IMG/VR virus record: IMGVR_UViG_3300025874_000072
Location: 1-26,209 of that record
Source of the DNA: a virus
Direction: 5' to 3' (one strand)
Length of the DNA: 26,209 nt
Shown here: one piece after another, positions 8,187-16,654 of the stretch
How the letters are laid out: each line of letters opens with the position of its first letter
Position numbering within the stretch: position 1 is the first letter of the stretch
The notes under the pieces: generated by a model
What the model saw: the letters and a program-made list of their open reading frames with translations, nothing else
Database searches by the model: none
Told to the model about the DNA's origin: nothing
Program-made: the position numbers and the translations under genes

Positions 8187-11100
8187 CTACTGTGCAGGTC
8201 TCTCGTATTGATAAGAATAAAAGTACTGATACGAACTATAACTGCTATTACACGCTTCTCTCCATTCTGTTGAGTAGTTTGTGTCTATGTAAAAAACGTT
8301 AGTTTTGTAACTACTTGTTGTTGTTCCAGTACCACTAACAGTGCTTTGTTGGCTAACCGAATTGAAATTTGCTGTTCTAGGTTCACTAAGAAGATTTAAT
8401 TGAGTAAAAGTCAAGTTACCTTCACCGCCTGACGCGTTAAAATCGTACTTTCTTTTACCATGAGTTGGGGTTGGTGATATAAAATCTTCTAGTCCAGTAT
8501 TTAAGTAAAGCTGAGTAGTTATGTGAGGGTATGGAGTTCTCGAATAAACAACATTGCTGTTCGTTAACGTGCTACAGCTAACAGAAGAGCCTACATCAGT
8601 AGAATAATTGAACTTAAAATAATCAGCATTTTGACCAGTTCCACCAGCTTCGTCTATTAAGTTTCTACCATAAAGAGGTACACAAGTAGGGTAGTTTGCA
8701 TCACTAACATTTACCCATGCTTTAGTGTGGTTTTTAGTGTAAGTTTGTACTCTGCACTCTATAAAATACTCTCCAAGCTTATCGAAAGCCATGGGTATGC
8801 TAACCGATGAAGTCGCTGTAGCGATAGTGTTCCCAGCTGTAACAGTTCTATACATGTCAGAAACTGTCTGATTGTTAGTGTTTATGGCCCCGAACTGCCA
8901 GTTATCAGTTACTGATTCTCTATACCAAATCGACCACTTCACTTTACAGTTGTTAGTGTATGTTTTTGGAACTGTTGCATTAGTAACTTCAAACATAAAA
9001 TCAAGCAGCATGGTTCCAGAAGTAAAGCCGCTTTTGCTTCCTGCTCCGTCGTTACCTAACCTATGAGGGTAGTATTGAATAAAAGCTGGATCTGTGGTAG
9101 GTCCTAAATCTTCCTGATCTGTAGCACCGCTTGGTTTAGTAACCGTTTCATTGCTACTCACATACCATTGCCAGTACGCTGTTTTTATACTTGGATCTGA
9201 TGGTGGCGCCAGGTTTGAAGTAGCTGCAAATCTATTACCGTTTGAAGAACCATCTGGATCTGATTGTAAGCCGTTATACAAACAAGTATTTACTAAGTTG
9301 GGCGGTACTTCATCAGGCTCTATTATTATTTTTTGCTGATACGTAGCACTTGTCTTCGTGCCACTGCTTTGTGTTCCGTTATCACCTATCCTTGTATACC
9401 CGCTGCCACCGATATCTGTCATAGCGTCTTTAACTTTGAAAGTTAAATCATAGTGCCCAACTTGTGTACCGCCGTAGATATCAGGTTTATCGTTTATTGA
9501 GAAACCATCAAGCGCTATCTTTCCAGTCGTATGCTGAAGTTTCCATGGGTTTAAAGTTTGCTGGGTTTGCGTCTTTGGCACTGAGCCGAAATAAACACCT
9601 ACACCTCTTGTTTCGTTTGTTATTGAGCTGTTGGTAAAAGCTCCATTAGATATATACGCTCTACTCGAACCTCCAATATAATCAACAAGCTTATTTCCGT
9701 TAAATGTTGGAGCTGTGGTTTTTATAGTGCTCAACGTTGTAGATGTAAGAGGTGTGTTTATCGTACTGTACAAGTATGGGTTTGAGTTCGTCATAGAACC
9801 TTCGAAACTAAAAGTATTAGACCATTCACCATTGTTATCGAAAAACTCTAAACCAAAAGTGAATTGGTTCACGCTTCCATCACTTGTGAAAGCAGCGTAA
9901 CCAACGTCGGTTGGAGAAGTAGCACTAGAACCTATGATTCTGATTCTGTAAGCACCGACATCGCTAGAAGTTGCATTAGTATTTTGCTCTAGTGTAAATC
10001 TTTCCACTGTATTACCGTTGGCGTCTACTACGCTCATTCTAGAACCCGTAGAACCGTTTGGCAAACTAGATAAAGCACCAGACATTAGTCCAGTGTTTGT
10101 TAGTTCTTCTCCTTCTAAAGATAAAGGATAAAAATAATTAGTGACATAAGACGAGTTTATTGCTCCAGCGTTAGTGCCAGTTCCGTTTATATCTTGGTTT
10201 TCTACGTAGTTAAAGCTAATGTTAGAGGTGTCAGAAACGCCTTCAAACGCTGTTAGAACGTCGTCGTTTAGATCAGATATTAAACCAGTTGTACCTGTTT
10301 CCCAAAATATATCTAACAAAGATACAGTAGGTGGTGTTTCTAGCACAGCCAAAGTAGCTATATCGTTATACTTTCTCTCTGTAAACTTTATTAGATCATT
10401 ATTACTTAGCGTTATAGCTCTATTTAGCGTTAAAGTAGGGTTAGTACCATTAGTAGTGTTAACTACTACATAGTCAGTTGTCGCGACTACAGCAGTTCCA
10501 TTTATTTCAGTTATTACGCTACCTATTTGTACACTACCAGTTTCATTGTCAACAGGAACGGAAACATCGTCGGTTACAACAGAACTAGTATTAGCTGTTA
10601 CGTTAGTTGTGGTTACACTATTATTGACTCCAAACTGCAAGTTAGAATCTTTAGAAGTGTTTATCTCCGCTATAAAAGGATCTGAATCTGACTTGTAGAA
10701 ACCGTGAAAAGGATTAAGTTTACTGGTTATAGGTATATTGACTAAGTCTCTTGTCGATGTTTTATACTCAGCGACATCAAACAAACCAAACAAATCTTCT
10801 ATTGAAGACGTGACAAATGAGTTTCTGCTTGGGTAAAACTGAGAATTACTAGTTGCATTGTTCTGAACTCTACCATACAACACTACAGAGCTTCTAAAAG
10901 TTCTATCTTGTGGACCAACCTCAGTTAAATCTCTAGGTATTTTATTTATATTGTCGTTTAGTAACGATATAAAAGACGTATCTTCGTCTTGTATTGGGGT
11001 TAGTTGATTCACGTCGTAGTTAAAAGGTAAACCCTTCATAGCCCCAGCGGAGTAAACGTTATAATACTCCTGTTGAGACTGTTTAACTACTAGTTTATAA

Positions 11101-13211
11101 GAATACCAACCTGTCGGATTTATTCTATAAGCAAATTTTAAGTCTAAGCTACCTGTTGGAACGAAAAGTTTTCTCAAATAAATATCGCTTATTTCGCCAT
11201 CACAAGTAACTACGTTATAACCACCACTTCCAGTTTTAAATAGCACCTTTACGTAGTCTTTGTAAGCTCCTCGAAGATAACTACCAACTACAGGCTGGTT
11301 AGTGTTAACGTTAGGATTTCCAGTAGTACTACCGGTTGGATTCATTTTGTAGTTATACGTTTTATTGCCATCCGTAAAATAAGGTGCATCATCAGGGTTT
11401 AAAGATATAGAAAAACCATCACCGGTGTTGGGATCTTTTAGAGGTACAGCGTACAAACCTGGTTCACCTGTGACTATGTTTGGATCACCTAAACCTGTAC
11501 CACTGGATATACCTTCATTTACTTTTACTTGCACTTGGTCCCCGAACCACTCTAACACGTCGTCTGCTGAAGTGTTGTAGTCGTGGTAAAACGTAGATCC
11601 ATTTCTTACATTAGAACTGTCAGTCTTAACGACAGGTGATAGTATAACAGGTGACTGTCTACCAAACTTGTCTGACAAAACAAAACCTACTTGATAATTT
11701 CTATTTTGCTTAACAGTATGGTTAGGGTATTCTACAAAACTATCGTCATTTATAGCGTCTTTTTTAAAAACTCCAACACTGTAGTTTATAGAGCTAGGAG
11801 GAGTATGTTTGTCGTAAAAGTTAGCATACATAACTCTATTACCTGTTGTTTCTTGAGCAAGAGCTCTAACAGGTACTTTGTCGTATACTCTAGATATTTC
11901 GTTACCAGGTAGAGTTCTGTAGGGTTTTCTAGATTGATAATCGTAAACGTAGTTATTGGTGTTTGGGAAATCAGAAGCTATACTAGAGACTTTTACAGTT
12001 TCCAGCACTTTTAAAGCTAAAGCATCAGACTCTTTATACAATATATCCACAGATGATATTTTATACTGTGAAGAAAGTAAAGAGCCTTTTGACGGTAGAG
12101 GTATTATTAGTTCTACGTTATTTACATTATTTTCCATAAAATCTACTATAGTAGACTTATATGCAGAATCTTCGTCTCCGCTAAAAAAATACCCTTTTTG
12201 CTTTGGTATATAAGCTATTTGCGTAAAAGGAGCAGCTATAGAGTACTCACCGTCTTCAAATTTGAATCTATAAGAAAAGCGTATAAATCTTTCTTCCATG
12301 AAATCTGGATCACCTGGCCAGTTAGCGTCGGCTTCCTTGTTGCTCATAGTAGAACCTAGAAAAGTAATCTCATCACCAACCTGTAAAGTTAAAGATGGAT
12401 CGCCAGAGCTTTGTTTACGTAAAGTTACAGTTGTACTGGTTAAGCTCTCTACAGTTACAAAGTCAGCAGCTGCTAAACCACTAATAGGTAATCCGTTGGC
12501 TATTTTCCTACCTACCACTGTCATACCTACCTGCACGTCACTGCTAACAGATGAAAAAGTTATTACGTCTGAATTAGTGGAAGCTGCAGACACCTTGTAC
12601 GTTGTTTTTTTAAGTAAACTAATCGGTTGATAAGGGCTGTACTTGGCTACAGAAATAGAATTTTCAGAATTATAATGATCATTGGATTCATTAGACAAAG
12701 CTGTTGTAAGGTTTATTTTTCTTGGCTGATTTCTATTATCTGTAAAAAACAGTAAATCTTCAATTAAGCTTACACCTATTACTCTGTCTGTAGTTGAGAA
12801 GTTTAAAAACTCTCCAGTGACTATTATGGAATAAGAATTTGTTTGCTTGTCAAAAACACATATATGACAATTATATAAGGGGTTTGGGGTTGGAGAAGCG
12901 TCATTAGCTCTAGAAACTGAAGTGTGCTGACCGTTAACGTACGGGTCCGTATAGTTTGTAACAAAAGTTATAACTCTATCGTTAATCGAATCGCTATAGT
13001 AACCTATTATACTAAAAGTGCTAGCATCGTAGGGTACACTGGAAACAGCTTTTGAGTTACCTATAATATTTTCTAGAGCACCAACATCATCATCTTCTGA
13101 TTTACCTACAGATACATTAAGCGCGTCACGGTACTCGCCGTTGGGTACAAGTCTATCATCTAAGTCTTTGTTCATCTTAGATTTAATAAAAGTGTTTTTG
13201 ATTTCAGCCAT
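8187..13211 (-). CDS. Giant tail protein, crAss-like 'stabilization/muzzle' type, 1674 aa
   Basis: The N-terminus (KNTFIKSKMNKDLDDRLVPN then GEYRDALNVSVGKSEDDDVG) is a conserved signature of the tail stabilization protein family of crAss-like and marine podoviruses. A second family-like stretch is YQVGFVLSDKFGRQSPVI near residue 505. The whole chain is beta-rich, Ser/Thr/Asn/Gly-rich, with no signal peptide or membrane helix. Two similar beta modules appear inserted at about residues 204-284 and 872-944, each ending in a 'hLTL...D.I.F' pattern. Residues beyond about 1050 look like Ig- or fibre-like domains, and the last 25 residues are strikingly Tyr/Ser-rich. It starts five bases after the connector gene B2 and is followed by the 449-aa tail gene. 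The likely role is the terminal, multi-subunit tail structure that plugs the portal axis and contacts the host. Confidence 0.75.
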   Translation of the reverse strand: MAEIKNTFIKSKMNKDLDDRLVPNGEYRDALNVSVGKSEDDDVGALENIIGNSKAVSSVPYDASTFSIIGYYSDSINDRVITFVTNYTDPYVNGQHTSVSRANDASPTPNPLYNCHICVFDKQTNSYSIIVTGEFLNFSTTDRVIGVSLIEDLLFFTDNRNQPRKINLTTALSNESNDHYNSENSISVAKYSPYQPISLLKKTTYKVSAASTNSDVITFSSVSSDVQVGMTVVGRKIANGLPISGLAAADFVTVESLTSTTVTLRKQSSGDPSLTLQVGDEITFLGSTMSNKEADANWPGDPDFMEERFIRFSYRFKFEDGEYSIAAPFTQIAYIPKQKGYFFSGDEDSAYKSTIVDFMENNVNNVELIIPLPSKGSLLSSQYKISSVDILYKESDALALKVLETVKVSSIASDFPNTNNYVYDYQSRKPYRTLPGNEISRVYDKVPVRALAQETTGNRVMYANFYDKHTPPSSINYSVGVFKKDAINDDSFVEYPNHTVKQNRNYQVGFVLSDKFGRQSPVILSPVVKTDSSNVRNGSTFYHDYNTSADDVLEWFGDQVQVKVNEGISSGTGLGDPNIVTGEPGLYAVPLKDPNTGDGFSISLNPDDAPYFTDGNKTYNYKMNPTGSTTGNPNVNTNQPVVGSYLRGAYKDYVKVLFKTGSGGYNVVTCDGEISDIYLRKLFVPTGSLDLKFAYRINPTGWYSYKLVVKQSQQEYYNVYSAGAMKGLPFNYDVNQLTPIQDEDTSFISLLNDNINKIPRDLTEVGPQDRTFRSSVVLYGRVQNNATSNSQFYPSRNSFVTSSIEDLFGLFDVAEYKTSTRDLVNIPITSKLNPFHGFYKSDSDPFIAEINTSKDSNLQFGVNNSVTTTNVTANTSSVVTDDVSVPVDNETGSVQIGSVITEINGTAVVATTDYVVVNTTNGTNPTLTLNRAITLSNNDLIKFTERKYNDIATLAVLETPPTVSLLDIFWETGTTGLISDLNDDVLTAFEGVSDTSNISFNYVENQDINGTGTNAGAINSSYVTNYFYPLSLEGEELTNTGLMSGALSSLPNGSTGSRMSVVDANGNTVERFTLEQNTNATSSDVGAYRIRIIGSSATSPTDVGYAAFTSDGSVNQFTFGLEFFDNNGEWSNTFSFEGSMTNSNPYLYSTINTPLTSTTLSTIKTTAPTFNGNKLVDYIGGSSRAYISNGAFTNSSITNETRGVGVYFGSVPKTQTQQTLNPWKLQHTTGKIALDGFSINDKPDIYGGTQVGHYDLTFKVKDAMTDIGGSGYTRIGDNGTQSSGTKTSATYQQKIIIEPDEVPPNLVNTCLYNGLQSDPDGSSNGNRFAATSNLAPPSDPSIKTAYWQWYVSSNETVTKPSGATDQEDLGPTTDPAFIQYYPHRLGNDGAGSKSGFTSGTMLLDFMFEVTNATVPKTYTNNCKVKWSIWYRESVTDNWQFGAINTNNQTVSDMYRTVTAGNTIATATSSVSIPMAFDKLGEYFIECRVQTYTKNHTKAWVNVSDANYPTCVPLYGRNLIDEAGGTGQNADYFKFNYSTDVGSSVSCSTLTNSNVVYSRTPYPHITTQLYLNTGLEDFISPTPTHGKRKYDFNASGGEGNLTFTQLNLLSEPRTANFNSVSQQSTVSGTGTTTSSYKTNVFYIDTNYSTEWREACNSSYSSYQYFYSYQYERPAQ

Positions 13212-13216
13212 TTAAT

Positions 13217-14440
13217 TTACGATTTTATCCATTTAGACTTACCTCTCATAACTTGCACGAACTCGCTTAGTTTTATATTAGATAGTCTTATCTTAGCATT
13301 TCTTAATTTGGCGCTTTTTTCTTGACGCAGTCTCTGAACTATATATTCAGGTTGATTAATTCTTGTGGAAATTATAGCGTGTAGTATATACGCGTATAAA
13401 GCTTCTTCAGCCATCTTAGGGACTCTAGTGTCTAAGTCGTAAGCTAAACCATCAGAAATGTACTCTAAAATGATTACTCGGTCGACTAGATCGTTTGAAA
13501 AAGAAAAAGTATTCTCTCTTTCGTTTATTGTAAACCACCCGTTTATTTGGCTAACTTCAGGTTGCATGCCATAGAAACCACTTTGATTACTAAAGCCTTG
13601 ACCAAAACCACCACCATATATATCCGCAAGTACAGGTGAACCGTCTTGTATTTGGTTATTTATAGTGTTTATACCATTTGTATCCCATCTGTCTTCTGTT
13701 ATAGAAGTACCTTGCGTGTTATTATCAAAATTGTCCTGTGTAGGTATACCTCTACCATCTTGCAAAGGTGTAGAAGTAGGGTTGCTAGTTAAAGTCGTAG
13801 GATATATTATGTGTTTAATACCTGATCCGTCGACCCAAGACATTTTAACGTAGTTTACATAGTCTTGAGGCATTGGAACACTTAGACTTGGCGGTATAGA
13901 AAGCTCTTGAGACTTTACGCTTTTTAATGTATCATAGCTAAACTCCTGCATAGCTCTTTTAGCAAAGAAGACTACGTCTGTTCTTTTTACAGATGTAACC
14001 ATTTTTCCATCTCCAACGTACGCAACCATAAAATTATTTACTATGTCGTCGAGTTTAGTGTAAGAGTATGAACCCCAGTTTTCTTCAACCGTATTACCCA
14101 CAGCGTCCTTGTTCCCGTAGTTACCACCAGATAAGGTTTTGAGTTGAACAGCTATAGAAGTGTTAGCAGTTAAATCACCTGTTATAGTTATAACATTACC
14201 AACAACTGTATATGCAGAAGTATATTCTGTATAAACAAGAACACCTGGAGCTGCTGTATAAAGTTTAAAGTTATTTGAAGCGTAACTTACGTCTGTAGGA
14301 TTGTAGCCACCAAAAACCAAATCAGTGTCAAACGTAGTGGTAAATGATTGACCTGCTCCTGCGGCAGATGTAAACGTCTGTGCTCCAGCATAGTACTGAG
14401 CATTAGTTTCGGTTATTAAACCTCCATTAGGTGTAGGCAT
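13217..14440 (-). CDS. Connector/ring protein B2, 407 aa, with extra N-terminal beta domain
   Basis: From residue 130 the protein matches the B1 protein of 192 aa: LDDIVNNF, KRTDVVFFAKRAMQEF, then a late helix with PKMAEEALYAYILHAI. By eye 25 of 45 positions are identical to B1 in the first block. This pattern is that of T7 gp11-like head-tail adaptor / ring proteins of marine podoviruses. Residues 1-128 are absent from B1 and form a beta-rich, Thr/Tyr/Gly-rich domain (YYAGAQTFTSAAGAGQSF) resembling modules found on phage fibre or decoration proteins. A further insertion of about 90 residues (Asn/Gly-rich, around 215-310) also separates it from B1. It lies six bases after A2 and five bases before the giant tail gene, placing it at the distal end of the connector and probably as the attachment surface for the tail protein. 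Confidence 0.65.
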   Translation of the reverse strand: MPTPNGGLITETNAQYYAGAQTFTSAAGAGQSFTTTFDTDLVFGGYNPTDVSYASNNFKLYTAAPGVLVYTEYTSAYTVVGNVITITGDLTANTSIAVQLKTLSGGNYGNKDAVGNTVEENWGSYSYTKLDDIVNNFMVAYVGDGKMVTSVKRTDVVFFAKRAMQEFSYDTLKSVKSQELSIPPSLSVPMPQDYVNYVKMSWVDGSGIKHIIYPTTLTSNPTSTPLQDGRGIPTQDNFDNNTQGTSITEDRWDTNGINTINNQIQDGSPVLADIYGGGFGQGFSNQSGFYGMQPEVSQINGWFTINERENTFSFSNDLVDRVIILEYISDGLAYDLDTRVPKMAEEALYAYILHAIISTRINQPEYIVQRLRQEKSAKLRNAKIRLSNIKLSEFVQVMRGKSKWIKS

Positions 14441-14446
14441 ATTTTA

Positions 14447-15289
14447 TTAGCTTTTTTGGTTTATTTCATTTTGCTGTACTTCTTGAGCAGCTAACTGAAC
14501 TACTTGGTAGTCTTTCACAACTATACCACTATAAAGAAGTATTCTAACTATGACCTCCGTTTGCTCTGATTGTAGTAATTCAAAGTTTGTACTTGTTAAA
14601 GCGTTCCAAGAGTACGCGTTATTGTTATTAGAGTCGGTTGTGAAGTTCCATACAACGTTTCTAGGTTTTCTTATAAAGCTAGCATATACGTCGTCGGTTA
14701 TTGTATCGGGAGCTATTGTTAAGCGATAGTCTTCGTACATAAAAATAGGTGAATACTTGGAAGGAGCTGTTAAATCAGACTTGTTAAGACTATTATATTC
14801 GTCTCTAGTGACTAATTGTATTTCTGAGGTTGGTGTTGGTGTGTCGGGGTTTTCATAAAAAACAGTACCTAGCTTGTAAAAAGCTACTTGAGTTTCTGCT
14901 AACACAGCTGGAGTAGCGTTAGGGTCAGCTTGCGTGTCCACGGGTTCAAGCCCTGAGTTTATAACTACATTACCTCTACCGTCTACTATAGGTATTGCAA
15001 AAGTTTTATCGTCCACAGTAACAGGATCTGTGACTCCAGTATAAACACACTCGCCATATCCTTTAAAAGGAGCTAGCTTTTGCTCAATTGCTCTTTGCCT
15101 GTTAGCGTAGTCATTGCCCTGTTGAGGCACGCGTAGTTGCTGATTCAAGTCGTCGAAGTACTGCTCAAAAATATCAAGCTGTACCTGAGTAGCTGTTTTG
15201 TTGAACTCGTCGGGTGTTATGTACCCTCTGTTTTCTTTATTAAGAACCAGCAAAACGGTTCTGTATACCGTATCTACGTTTATCGCCAT
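14447..15289 (-). CDS. Connector/ring protein A2, 280 aa
   Basis: This is a paralogue of A1 (230 aa). The first 56 residues align without gaps with 34 identities by eye, including MAINV, ITP-EFN and QYFDDLNQ. The N-terminus is helical (VYRTVLLVLNKENRGYITPD), the middle is beta-rich and contains about 50 residues more than A1 (around 80-135), and the C-terminus is an Ala/Gln/Glu helix (QVVQLAAQEVQQNEINQ). No enzymatic motif or membrane segment is present. It begins 12 bases after the end of B1 and ends six bases before B2, so the order repeats the A1-B1 pair. A structural role in the stack of rings beneath the portal is inferred from place and from the same family being conserved beside portal-proximal genes of marine podoviruses. 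Confidence 0.65.
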   Translation of the reverse strand: MAINVDTVYRTVLLVLNKENRGYITPDEFNKTATQVQLDIFEQYFDDLNQQLRVPQQGNDYANRQRAIEQKLAPFKGYGECVYTGVTDPVTVDDKTFAIPIVDGRGNVVINSGLEPVDTQADPNATPAVLAETQVAFYKLGTVFYENPDTPTPTSEIQLVTRDEYNSLNKSDLTAPSKYSPIFMYEDYRLTIAPDTITDDVYASFIRKPRNVVWNFTTDSNNNNAYSWNALTSTNFELLQSEQTEVIVRILLYSGIVVKDYQVVQLAAQEVQQNEINQKS

Positions 15290-15301
15290 CTTTATTTTGT
15301 T

Positions 15302-15880
15302 TTATTCAGAAAAATTAGTGAAAACTAATCTAGACTTAGATCTTTCTAGTTTGTCAATTTTTTCTATTAATAATCTTTGAAGTAAATTTGGATTTGTGTT
15401 TTCTCTGTTTGCTAGAATAGCATACACCATACAAGAATACAAGGCTTCTTCTGCTAGCTTAGGAATTGCCGCTGTTTCGTCGTTAGTAAGAGAATTAGAC
15501 AAGTAAGTCAATACAAAGTTAGCACTCCCTACATTCCCAGCGTTAAAAGTTACGGTCTTAGTAGTGTAGTTGATAGAATACTGAGTCGCTGCCGGAGATG
15601 ATGCTACTTCGGTGTAAACAGTGGAACCTACTTTAATTTCAATTACGCTAACAAAATCAGCAGGAAGCTGATAAGTCGCTGGTAAATTTGCTGCATCAGT
15701 TGAGAATTGACTTTTTAAAGTCTCGTAAGCAAACTCTTGCAAGCATCTTCTAGCGTGGAATACCACTTCTGTTCTTTTAGAATCTGGTATTAATTTACCT
15801 GGTCCAGTGTAAGAGATTATAAAGTTGTTTATTACATCGTTTAACGATATAAAAGCATTTGTTGATGTGGTTGCTGCCAT
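15302..15880 (-). CDS. Connector/ring protein B1, 192 aa (T7 gp11-like adaptor type)
   Basis: A compact protein: helical N-terminal block from residue 13 (LNDVINNF...KRTEVVFHARRCLQEFAYETLKS), a central beta strand region (YQLPADFVSVIEIKVGSTVY) and a helical end (IPKLAEEALYSCMVYAILAN...LLQRLLIEKIDKLERSK). The pattern of two helix bundles flanking a small beta domain fits tail-tube-A/adaptor proteins that bind the portal in podoviruses. It is the short form of B2, without B2's first 128 residues and central insertion. It follows A1 by six bases and precedes A2 by 12. The basic C-terminal segment (KIDKLERSKSR) is shared in spirit with B2 (RQEKSAKLRNAKIR). Assignment rests on pattern recognition rather than on a catalytic motif. 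Confidence 0.65.
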   Translation of the reverse strand: MAATTSTNAFISLNDVINNFIISYTGPGKLIPDSKRTEVVFHARRCLQEFAYETLKSQFSTDAANLPATYQLPADFVSVIEIKVGSTVYTEVASSPAATQYSINYTTKTVTFNAGNVGSANFVLTYLSNSLTNDETAAIPKLAEEALYSCMVYAILANRENTNPNLLQRLLIEKIDKLERSKSRLVFTNFSE

Positions 15881-15886
15881 TTTTTA

Positions 15887-16579
15887 TTATTTTTGGTCGT
15901 TAACGTTAATTTGTTGTTCCTTGTTGTTAGCTAAAGACATTGCAAATTGGTCTTTAGTCATAACACCTGCGTAACCTAGTATTTTATCTATTAACAAAGG
16001 TTGGTCTGAGGAATGTATTTCGAAATCCACGGAAGCATAAGAGTTGTACACGTAGTGGCCAAGCTCGTTGTCTATGTCGAAACCCCACTTAGGAGTAGCA
16101 GGAGACTTTAAATAGTTGATAGTCACAGTGTCACTTAAGATAGCAGGAAATAGCTTTAGGCTTTTGTTTTCATAAGTGTACACCGGATAGTGTTCAGTTG
16201 GCGCAGTTAAAGGTGAGGCATTTGTAGTGAAAACCTCGTACTGTTGTATTCTTTGAACCTCTCTGTTGTTATATATTACAGAACCCAATTCGTGTACATC
16301 AGTTGGAACAGCATATAAACCGCCTGACTCAGAAATAGCAGCTGAAGTTTTCTTAAACAAAGATATTTTCTCATCTAGCAAAGCCATTCTATCGGCATAA
16401 GCGAGCGATGTTTGAGGCATGCCTAGCAGTTGGTTTAAGTCATCAAAATATTGATTGTAGATCTCCTGCTGTGATTGAGCAGCGATCCTGTTGAATTCGT
16501 TAGGCGTAATAACACCTCTTTTTTGCTGCTCTAGGACTACTAAAACAGATTTATAAACATCGTTTACGTTTATAGCCAT
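15887..16579 (-). CDS. Connector/ring protein A1, 230 aa
   Basis: The first of two A-type paralogues. The N-terminal 60 residues are helical (VYKSVLVVLEQQKRGVITPN, then EIYNQYFDDLNQLLGMPQ); the middle is beta-rich with aromatic residues (HYPVYTYENKSLKLFPAI), and the C-terminus returns to helix (FAMSLANNKEQQINVND). It shares with A2 the exact opening MAINV and the QYFDDLNQ block. There is no signal peptide, membrane helix or enzymatic motif. It starts downstream of a hairpin that follows the 271-aa gene, so it may head a sub-operon of connector and tail genes. A head-tail connector role is inferred from its place between capsid and tail genes and from its conservation in marine podovirus structural cassettes as I know them. 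Confidence 0.65.
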   Translation of the reverse strand: MAINVNDVYKSVLVVLEQQKRGVITPNEFNRIAAQSQQEIYNQYFDDLNQLLGMPQTSLAYADRMALLDEKISLFKKTSAAISESGGLYAVPTDVHELGSVIYNNREVQRIQQYEVFTTNASPLTAPTEHYPVYTYENKSLKLFPAILSDTVTINYLKSPATPKWGFDIDNELGHYVYNSYASVDFEIHSSDQPLLIDKILGYAGVMTKDQFAMSLANNKEQQINVNDQK

Positions 16580-16613
16580 TTTGTTTTTTGTTTAGGGTTA
16601 CTAATTAAAGTAC

Positions 16614-16637
16614 AGCCGATCAGAGTGGTGACCGGCT
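16614..16637 (-). terminator. Hairpin after the 271-aa gene (possible terminator or processing site)
   Basis: Read as minus-strand RNA, AGCCGGTCA pairs with TGATCGGCT around a six-base loop: nine pairs, one of them a G-U. It lies in the 75-base gap after the stop of the 271-aa gene and before A1. The tract after it is A/T-rich (GTACTTTAATTAG) but not a clean U-run, so termination may be partial or the stem may serve as an mRNA end protector. Confidence 0.4.
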
Positions 16638-16654
16638 TATACTAGTATTACATG

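Noticed and set aside
8187-8260. Diversity-generating retroelement variable region at the Tyr-rich end of the giant tail protein
   Set aside because: No reverse transcriptase, accessory gene or template repeat is found in the window, and I see no second near-identical copy of this stretch; the Tyr/Ser richness alone is not sufficient.
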